Positions 58,069 to 64,000 of a DNA stretch of 64,000 nt are shown piece by piece. The notes below the pieces were generated by a model that was not told the DNA's origin, made no database searches, and saw only the letters and a list, made by a program, of their open reading frames with translations. Every line of letters begins with the position of its first letter. The stretch's first letter is position 1. The position numbers and the translations under genes are program-made. The stretch comes from an uncultured Clostridia bacterium (GTDB lineage Bacteria > Bacillota > Clostridia > Lachnospirales > Anaerotignaceae): NCBI GenBank assembly GCA_944383885.1, contig CALWRF010000003.1, forward strand, positions 1 to 64,000, read 5' to 3'.

Positions 58069-58989
58069 TTAAACTGAACTATTTTCATACTGCGCTTCTT
58101 CCTGTATAAAATCGCTGTTTTTTATTTCAGCAATTTCGTTTGTATAGGCATCTACAGTAAACGGTTTGTCAAACCCGGATATAAAGACCCTGTAGCACGG
58201 CACAAGCTTTAAAGTATTAATTTGTGATATATCGCTCTGCGCCTGTAAATCATACCCCAGCTCTATTTTTTCTATATATGCTCCTGTAGGCATCTCATCG
58301 CCGCTGTTTTTTATGTCATAAAGCACTGTAAGCAGGGCTTCGTCGCAGGAACAAATCTGGCGCTTTTCGCCTGTATAACCTTCAATATTGTAAAACTCAG
58401 AAACCATTGAAATTATTCCGTCTTCTGTTATATAGACATTTCTTGAACTGCAAAATACGCTGCTTTTGCCGTAAAGCTCATTAAACTCAACTAAATACCC
58501 ATTTTCATACTCCGATACCTTTTCCATCTCAATATTGTTTCTGCCCTCAAACGTAAGGCTGTTTATAAAGTTTTCGGCTGATTCAGCGGCTTTTTTCTGC
58601 GTTAAATTCTCAATAGCCCCAGTACCGTCAGGGCATTCAAATACCAGTATGTTTCCGTATAAAGTAACGGTTTTGCTTTCGCCTTTAAAAACCGTGCGGT
58701 CAAAATCAACGGTAATTTTAATCTCCTCATTTTTATCAAAAAATACACTGCGTATGCTGTCATTGTCAAAAACAGGCGTCGTAACCGCAAGCTGCCGCAT
58801 AGGGCTGAACTTTTTTATAAGATTAGTGTAAACTCCTATATTGTTATTGCTTAAAAGCTCATAAACAGCCTTTTCCTGCTCGCTTGTTAATGTATATTTC
58901 TGCCCTTCTTTGTAATTAAGCACAAAAAGACATATATTAATTACTATAAGTATATATATGAATATGCTTTTAACTCTGTTCCAATCCAT
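58069..58989 (-). CDS. yycI: YycI-like regulatory membrane protein
   Basis: 306 residues with an N-terminal membrane anchor (VKSIFIYILIVINICLFVLNY) and an extracellular beta-rich domain. The MDWNRVKSIFIY beginning and gene order (after yycH) identify it. In Bacillus, YycH and YycI bind WalK in the membrane and modulate its activity. The last gene before the terminator. Confidence 0.88.
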   Translation of the reverse strand: MDWNRVKSIFIYILIVINICLFVLNYKEGQKYTLTSEQEKAVYELLSNNNIGVYTNLIKKFSPMRQLAVTTPVFDNDSIRSVFFDKNEEIKITVDFDRTVFKGESKTVTLYGNILVFECPDGTGAIENLTQKKAAESAENFINSLTFEGRNNIEMEKVSEYENGYLVEFNELYGKSSVFCSSRNVYITEDGIISMVSEFYNIEGYTGEKRQICSCDEALLTVLYDIKNSGDEMPTGAYIEKIELGYDLQAQSDISQINTLKLVPCYRVFISGFDKPFTVDAYTNEIAEIKNSDFIQEEAQYENSSV

Positions 58990-59007
58990 GGTAAACCTCC
59001 GCAGGCG

Positions 59008-60399
59008 CTACTTAATTCTAAGGCTTCCGTCTTCAACATCTATTATATATACAGTGGAATCAATATTAACAAACCAGCAAATTCCAGCTTTATCTTCCGC
59101 ACCTGTTAAATAATAACCAAACACAATATCGTCTATCCTGTTGTCATCTCCGCCTTTTAAAACCATAGAGTAATTAACAGCCGTAAGGAAATCAATGTAA
59201 ATATTTTCAGCTGAACTGCTGTCCTCGGCAAAATTTGAGTTGTACTTTTTAAACTTCCTTACATTGTTGCCTGAAACAAGGACTTCCATGGCATGCTCTA
59301 TTCCGTACCTGTTCCTTAAATCCCCGCCTATAACAACCGGCATGCCTGATACGCAGTAGTCAAAACAGAATAAAGCGCCTTCTCCTGTAACACGCACATC
59401 TGAAAGATAGTAGTCTGTTTTGATAGAAGTGTCCCTGTTTAAAAATTCCATGCAAACATAATACGCGGAGGAAAGACTCTGCTGCTGTTCTGAATTTTCG
59501 GCATTATAGCTGAAATATTCAAGCACATTATAAGGATAGCACTTAACAACATTTGTTGTATCAGCAATTGTATAAACTCCTGAAGGCTCAAAAGAAACAG
59601 TTTTGTTTGTATATCCGCCAAAATACTGCTCTGTAACAGATTCTATATATTCCGCAGTTACATTTTCCGATAAATCAATGCACGGACTTTCATTAATACT
59701 GTAAAAACCGCTTTTATCAGATGAAAACTGCGGTACAAAAACATTGCTTTTAAATATATTAAAACCGCTGTCTGCGGTTGAAATACATGTAAGTTTGTTT
59801 GCGGAATCATTAAGCACCCTGTCTATCTCATTTGAAAGCTCCGGAGAAACACTGTCAGTATACATAACAGCTTCGCTTTCAGAAGAAGAATCGTCAATAA
59901 AATAAACAATACTGTTTTTATTTTCCCCGTCAAAAGGCACGGCAGCTATGCATGTAAAACCGCTCATGCTCTTAGGCGCCTTTCTTTCAGAAATGCCAAG
60001 ACCGTTAAAAAACTCATTAAAAGGCACAGTCATGCCAAACTCATATACAACGCACTTAACATTAAGGCAGTCCTGCCATAAAAAATCTGTTACAACCTCT
60101 TCGTCTGAGTTTAAAACAGCGTTTTTAATAACATTGCCAATAGCCTCATCAACGCCCTCATCTGTGTCGTAAAACAGCTTAAATGTATTGTTTCCATTCC
60201 CTACAGCCGTGTCATTAGGCGTGATAGGCTCTGCCGGGTCATTAGAACCGCTTTTTGCAAACTGACGTTCAAACAGATAATAAAAAAAGTTATGGCTTGA
60301 ACTGCTGTCAAGCCATAACATACCTGTTTGAATAACAGCGCAGACAAAAAGCGCTATAACAAATATATTTTTAAACATACTGTTTTTTTTGCCTGCCAT
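59008..60399 (-). CDS. yycH: YycH-like regulatory membrane protein
   Basis: 463 residues with an N-terminal membrane helix (FKNIFVIALFVCAVIQTGMLWL) and a long extracellular part. Similarity is recognised mainly from topology, length and position between walK and yycI; the sequence is divergent, as is usual for YycH in clostridia. Expected to bind WalK together with YycI. Stop is 18 bases before the yycI start. Confidence 0.78.
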   Translation of the reverse strand: MAGKKNSMFKNIFVIALFVCAVIQTGMLWLDSSSSHNFFYYLFERQFAKSGSNDPAEPITPNDTAVGNGNNTFKLFYDTDEGVDEAIGNVIKNAVLNSDEEVVTDFLWQDCLNVKCVVYEFGMTVPFNEFFNGLGISERKAPKSMSGFTCIAAVPFDGENKNSIVYFIDDSSSESEAVMYTDSVSPELSNEIDRVLNDSANKLTCISTADSGFNIFKSNVFVPQFSSDKSGFYSINESPCIDLSENVTAEYIESVTEQYFGGYTNKTVSFEPSGVYTIADTTNVVKCYPYNVLEYFSYNAENSEQQQSLSSAYYVCMEFLNRDTSIKTDYYLSDVRVTGEGALFCFDYCVSGMPVVIGGDLRNRYGIEHAMEVLVSGNNVRKFKKYNSNFAEDSSSAENIYIDFLTAVNYSMVLKGGDDNRIDDIVFGYYLTGAEDKAGICWFVNIDSTVYIIDVEDGSLRIK

Positions 60400-60431
60400 A
60401 TTTAATCACCATATACTTTATTTTTCATTTT

Positions 60432-60848
60432 TTACGGAAGGTATACGCCGTTTTCCAAAGCCTTTTTAACAGCCTCTGTTTTGCGGTTTACCGTAATTTC
60501 GGCTTTGCTTTCCTCCGAATCACCGGATGAAACAATAATATAATTTTCTCCAAGGCTTAAATCAACTATCTGTGAGAATATGCCTGAAACCCCCACAGTA
60601 AGCTCATAATCATTTGTTAAAGTCATGTCCTCAGAATCAACCGAGTATACCTCTATTTTAATCTCAGTATCCTTTTCGGCTGTACCTGAAATAGTTTTGG
60701 AACCGTCGAAAGTAGATACTGTATCTTTACTGAAATCAAGTCCGCTTGTAATTTCAAAAGCATCTGTATCAGCTTCCTTTGCATAGGCAGCCGGACAAGC
60801 TAATAAAGCGGAAAAACAAAGCATAAAAACAAACAGGATTTTTTTCAC
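60432..60848 (-). CDS. Secreted Ig-like-fold hypothetical protein in the wal operon
   Basis: 138 residues from the GTG at 60848, which has GGAGG 9 bases ahead; the ATG at 60854 is only 3 bases from it. Signal peptide KKILFVFMLCFSALLACPAAYAK, then a domain of about 90 residues with alternating beta-strand pattern (SKTISGTAEKDTEIKIEVYSV...LSLGENYIIVSSG) like bacterial Ig or cadherin-type repeats. Expressed from the WalR-box promoter at 61035-61067, between walK and yycH. Possibly an envelope sensor accessory; not a known family member. Confidence 0.75.
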   Translation of the reverse strand: MKKILFVFMLCFSALLACPAAYAKEADTDAFEITSGLDFSKDTVSTFDGSKTISGTAEKDTEIKIEVYSVDSEDMTLTNDYELTVGVSGIFSQIVDLSLGENYIIVSSGDSEESKAEITVNRKTEAVKKALENGVYLP

Positions 60849-60882
60849 TGCCATGCACCTCCAAATAAAATCTGCCCGCGGC

Positions 60883-60947
60883 TCAAACTTTTTCCCTTTT
60901 TTTCCATAACCAAAAGCTTACGCCCTTTAATAGACAAAAAAGTTTGA
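60883..60947 (-). repeat. 11-bp inverted repeat in the transcript leader
   Basis: TCAAACTTTTT and AAAAAGTTTGA, 43-base loop, upstream of the ribosome site of the secreted protein gene. Confidence 0.6.
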
Positions 60948-61034
60948 AAAAGTTTAGAAAGTCAGGTGAAAGTCAAATATACAGTTAAATCATGTTATAA
61001 AACACATAACAATATATTTTCACCTACAGGATGT

Positions 61035-61067
61035 ATTATACACTATATATATTACATTTCTGTTACA
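61035..61067 (-). promoter_or_regulatory. WalR box with promoter
   Basis: On the minus strand TGTAAC-AGAAA-TGTAAT fits the WalR (YycF) direct-repeat consensus TGT(A/T)A(A/T/C)-N5-TGT(A/T)A(A/T/C). TATAAT follows 10 bases later, so the box covers the -35 region, the position of an activated promoter. Confidence 0.75.
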
Positions 61068-61150
61068 TGCCAGTTACTTTTAAATTACAGTATATGCCAC
61101 TAATTCAAAATACCTGTTTTAAGAGCATGAAATGCCATAAATTAATGGCT

Positions 61151-62935
61151 TCAGGCAGTTTTCATGCTGCCGCTTTTTTCTGGATTTTTAAGAAAGCACA
61201 TGGTCATTTTTGTCCCTCTGAGTATCTCGCTTTCAACACTAATGCTGCCGCCGTGGCGTTCCATAATTTCTTTAGCTATGGCAAGACCCAGACCTGTGCC
61301 GCCCATAGCGCGGCTCCGCGCCTTGTCAACCCTGTAAAACCTTTCAAATATCCTCGGCAAATCATTTTTGGATATGCCTATGCCGTTGTCTTCCACAATA
61401 ACTTTAACGCAGTCTTTTTCTTCCTCAGCCCATACTTTTACAGTGCTGCCCTCAGGGCTGTATTTAATAGCGTTTGTTATTACGTTGTTAATAACCTGAG
61501 TAATTCTGCCCCTGTCGGCTGAAATAAATACGTCACGCCCTAAAGGAGTAAATATTAAGTTCTGTTTTTTGTTTTCAGCCAGTATTCTGCTTGCCTTAAC
61601 ATTTTCAGCTATAAAGCTGTCTACATTAATACGGCTTAAACTCAGCTCTATTTGGTTGTTGTCAAAGCGTGAAAGCTGCAAAAGGTCGCGCACAAGAAAA
61701 GACATCCTGTCCGCCTCATTATTTATAATGCCCAAAAATTCCTCTGCCGTTTCCCTGTCGTCAAGGGCGCCGTCAAGAAGTGTTTCGGCATAGCTTTTAA
61801 CTGTTGTAAGCGGCGTCCTAAGCTCATGCGACACATTGGCTACAAACTCTTTGCGCATGTCGTCAAGACGCTTCATTTCAGTGTTGTCCTGCAAAACAAC
61901 TACCACACCGGCAAATATGTCTTTTTCACTTAAATATGGCGAAAATGTGGCGTTAATGTATTTTTCCCCAACCCAGAAATTTATTTTTTTTGTAGTTTTG
62001 CTGTCAACCATGTCAATATACACACCGCTTGTTATGTCGTAATGGTTTATAAAGCTCCTCAGGTCGTCCTCCAGCTTGTCAACGCCTAAAAGCTCCGCAG
62101 CGGCACTGTTAAACAATGTAAGCTTTCCGGATTTGTCAAATGAAATAACGCCGTCTGTCATGTTGTGCAGTATTATTTCCAGTTTGTTCTTTTCCTTGCC
62201 CATTTCGCTTAAAGTATTGCTTAATTCCATAGCCATAAAGTTAAAGCTTTCTGAAAGCTGCCCTATCTCGTCATCGGAATTAACCCGTACCGTCTGGTCA
62301 AGCTTGCCCTTAGCCAGTTCTTTCGCTTTTGTTGTAAGAGCAAGTATAGGCCCCGTAATTGTATTTGCGAAGAAATACCCCATAACTCCTGCCATAACAA
62401 AAGCTATGGCAACAGAAAGCACAAGTGTGCGCCTTGTCTGGTCAATGCTCTCGTATATGCTGGAAGCGTCCATTCTTGTAAATATTACATACTTAACAAC
62501 ACCGCTTATAAGCACAGGCTCGGCATATTCTATATATATGTCGCCGTTTTCTGCCACCGCATTTTTTTTGGAAAAAGACGCCGTGCCTGAAAGCGCACTT
62601 ATTATTACGGAGTTTTTGTATTCCTCCTGAACGCCTTTAGCCCCTACGGTGGATGCTATTGTTTTGCCGTCGGTATTTATAATATTTCCCTGAAGCTGGC
62701 TTGAATTTGAGCCGCTCTGGGTAAACTGTATAAGCCCGTCCTGAAATCCTGTTTCCTCGCATGTAAGAACTACCTGTTCTTTTATCTTTTCAGTATACAG
62801 CCTCATCTGTTCCTCTGCGCGTTTAAGCTCTATATCCTGTAAGCTTATAAGTATAAAGCTTCCGCATACTATCATTACAATCATTACAAGGCCAAGATAC
62901 ATGGCTATAAGTTTGGCCTTAATGCTTTTCATCAT
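61151..62935 (-). CDS. walK: Cell-wall sensor histidine kinase WalK
   Basis: 594 residues: membrane helix (about 6-30), extracellular sensor (about 31-165), second helix (about 168-192), HAMP, PAS (about 250-350), phosphoacceptor His in FVANVSHELRTPLTTVKSYAE and ATPase motifs NVITNAIKYSPEGS, DNGIGIS and GGTGLGLAIAKEI. It phosphorylates WalR to control peptidoglycan hydrolases and wall synthesis. It starts 15 bases after walR. Complete. Confidence 0.96.
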   Translation of the reverse strand: MMKSIKAKLIAMYLGLVMIVMIVCGSFILISLQDIELKRAEEQMRLYTEKIKEQVVLTCEETGFQDGLIQFTQSGSNSSQLQGNIINTDGKTIASTVGAKGVQEEYKNSVIISALSGTASFSKKNAVAENGDIYIEYAEPVLISGVVKYVIFTRMDASSIYESIDQTRRTLVLSVAIAFVMAGVMGYFFANTITGPILALTTKAKELAKGKLDQTVRVNSDDEIGQLSESFNFMAMELSNTLSEMGKEKNKLEIILHNMTDGVISFDKSGKLTLFNSAAAELLGVDKLEDDLRSFINHYDITSGVYIDMVDSKTTKKINFWVGEKYINATFSPYLSEKDIFAGVVVVLQDNTEMKRLDDMRKEFVANVSHELRTPLTTVKSYAETLLDGALDDRETAEEFLGIINNEADRMSFLVRDLLQLSRFDNNQIELSLSRINVDSFIAENVKASRILAENKKQNLIFTPLGRDVFISADRGRITQVINNVITNAIKYSPEGSTVKVWAEEEKDCVKVIVEDNGIGISKNDLPRIFERFYRVDKARSRAMGGTGLGLAIAKEIMERHGGSISVESEILRGTKMTMCFLKNPEKSGSMKTA

Positions 62936-62950
62936 ATTATAACCCCCGGC

Positions 62951-63652
62951 TTAAGCGCCGAAATAGTAACCTACGCCGCGCTTTGTAAGTATATAAACTG
63001 GTTTCCCCGGATCGTCCTCAATTTTTTCCCTTAAACGCCTTACGGTAACATCTACCGTACGCACATCGCCGAAATACTCATAGCCCCATACCTTTTCAAG
63101 CAGTGTTTCTCTTGAAAACACCTGTGTTTTCTGTGAAGCCAAAAATTTCAAAAGCTCGTATTCCCTTAATGTAAGGTCTATTGTCTTGCCGTTTTTCTTT
63201 ACCTCAAAAAGCTTCATGTTAATTGTAAGACCGCCGAATGATAAGTCATCTTTGCTTTTTGCCTTGTCCCCGCTTTCGTCGTCATTTACGGCGCGGCGCC
63301 TTAGGTTAGCCTTAACCCTTGCCATAAGCTCCCTTGTGCCGAAAGGCTTTGTTACATAGTCGTCAGCCCCCAGTTCAAGACCTAAAACTTTGTCAACTTC
63401 CTCAGCCCTTGCCGTAAGCATAATAATAGGCGTATCGTATTTTTCACGTATCTTGCGGCAGGCAGCATAGCCGTCAAGCTTAGGCATCATTAAATCCAGA
63501 AGTATTAAATCCGGCTCATACTCCTCATTAAGCTTAATGGCTTCTTCTCCGTCGCCTGCCGTTATAACGTCGTATCCTTCTTTTTTTAAGTTGTATTTTA
63601 TAATATCAACAATGTTTTTCTCATCGTCAACTACAAGTATCCTGCTGTTCAT
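62951..63652 (-). CDS. walR: Response regulator WalR
   Basis: 233 residues: receiver domain with phosphoacceptor Asp in LILLDLMMPKLDG (about 53), conserved Thr/Lys (MLTARAEEVDK, DDYVTKPFGTREL) and an OmpR-type winged helix (LTLREYELLKFLA...VRTVDVTVRRLREKIEDDP...TKRGVGYYFG). The tail RGVGYYFGA is typical of WalR. It starts 18 bases after the LysM gene, so they may be co-transcribed. Its predicted binding site recurs downstream of walK. Confidence 0.96.
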   Translation of the reverse strand: MNSRILVVDDEKNIVDIIKYNLKKEGYDVITAGDGEEAIKLNEEYEPDLILLDLMMPKLDGYAACRKIREKYDTPIIMLTARAEEVDKVLGLELGADDYVTKPFGTRELMARVKANLRRRAVNDDESGDKAKSKDDLSFGGLTINMKLFEVKKNGKTIDLTLREYELLKFLASQKTQVFSRETLLEKVWGYEYFGDVRTVDVTVRRLREKIEDDPGKPVYILTKRGVGYYFGA

Positions 63653-63670
63653 ATAAAAACACCTCCGCTG

Positions 63671-64000
63671 TTAAGGGTTGTATTTAACTGTTAAAAACGG
63701 TACTTGTTTTTTCACTTTTATTTCCTGTCCTATTTTAAGGGTATCGTCTGCCATAGAGTTAAGATTTTTAAGGTCGCTTATAGTCATGCCGAATTTAGTA
63801 GCCACCGACCATACCGTATCTCCCTGTACAACAGTATAAACATCGTCCTGCTCTGTTGTGTATGTCAGTTTTTTGTATGCCTCTTCAAAAGACAGTATCT
63901 CGGAAGAATCCACAAAATCCGTTACTGTAGATACATTCTGCTCAAATGTGCATTTTGTTACATCGGCATTTTCAGGCGCGAACTTGCCTTTAATGCTCTC
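63671..64000 (-). CDS. LysM-domain protein, C-terminal part (continues beyond the window)
   Basis: The frame is open to the window edge, so the start lies outside. The visible 109 residues contain one LysM domain (YTVVQGDTVWSVATKFGMTISDLKNLN...LKIGQEIKV, about 52-96). Relatives are cell-wall peptidases with LysM repeats, a G5 domain and an M23 peptidase. Here the protein stops at VPFLTVKYNP, the sequence that normally begins G5, so G5 and peptidase domains appear to be missing. Cell-envelope location is likely, by the company of walRK. A short form by design is possible. Confidence 0.8.
   Translation of the reverse strand, partial: ESIKGKFAPENADVTKCTFEQNVSTVTDFVDSSEILSFEEAYKKLTYTTEQDDVYTVVQGDTVWSVATKFGMTISDLKNLNSMADDTLKIGQEIKVKKQVPFLTVKYNP

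Larger units (their letters stand above)
60855..61150. other. Regulatory gap between walK and the secreted protein gene
   Basis: It contains a GCCAT/ATGGC hairpin after walK, a WalR box with promoter (61035-61067) and an 11-bp inverted repeat (60883-60947). No gene. Confidence 0.7.

Overview
The window reads as a low-GC Gram-positive anaerobe, most likely a member of the Lachnospirales/Clostridia. The signs are AT-rich DNA with strong AGGAGG ribosome sites, a CdaA-CdaR locus, a WalRK-YycHI locus, an acetogen-style folate C1 operon (Fhs, FolD, FchA), an ECF folate S-component, and a tRNA-Lys gene without an encoded CCA. No rRNA, transposase or CRISPR array is visible. Family names come from recognised motifs; no database search was run.

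Layout. 0-4.7 kb: a secreted stalk-domain protein, then a HaeIII-type restriction-modification pair next to a subtilase gene that has lost its 5' half. 4.7-9.5 kb: small proteins, an M29 aminopeptidase, a NifX-type protein, an intact secreted subtilase and tRNA-Lys(CTT). 9.6-15.5 kb: a recognisable fluoride riboswitch with terminator ahead of a cation/proton antiporter, then a MarR regulator and heterodimeric ABC exporter behind a consensus promoter and a 10-bp repeat array. 15.5-21 kb: fchA, folT, a 426-nt RNA-rich gap, folD, fhs and panB, all on the minus strand. 21.4-34 kb: a catabolic region with an RpiR / class II aldolase / GarR-like dehydrogenase / DUF1537 kinase operon, an IclR / acetaldehyde dehydrogenase / 4-hydroxy-2-oxovalerate aldolase operon, and a FadR-type regulator / UxaA-type two-subunit dehydratase / LarA-like operon divergent from an iron alcohol dehydrogenase. 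34-41 kb: a radical SAM protein, pyridoxamine kinase, MATE, LOG and an rRNA methyltransferase. 41-47 kb: an S-layer-like protein with a strong promoter, then cdaR, cdaA and two membrane proteins. 47-55 kb: a PrpR-like sigma-54 activator broken by one stop codon, a second iron alcohol dehydrogenase, a small membrane protein behind a G11 tract, a candidate ~1.1-kb non-coding RNA and a MATE pump. 55-64 kb: cupin, rlmH, walJ, murA, yycI, yycH, a secreted protein, walK, walR and the end of a LysM protein.

How the genes fit together. FolD lacks the residues used for cyclohydrolase chemistry, and the separate cyclohydrolase FchA sits in the same gene run, so the C1 route is probably split between enzymes. 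The sugar-acid genes could deliver pyruvate, acetyl-CoA and triose phosphate from hydroxy acids; substrates are inferred. The most interesting non-protein signals are the fluoride riboswitch on an antiporter, the ~1.1-kb RNA locus at 51.8-52.9 kb, the folD-folT RNA, two arrays of 10- to 11-bp repeats, and a WalR-box promoter inside the wal operon.
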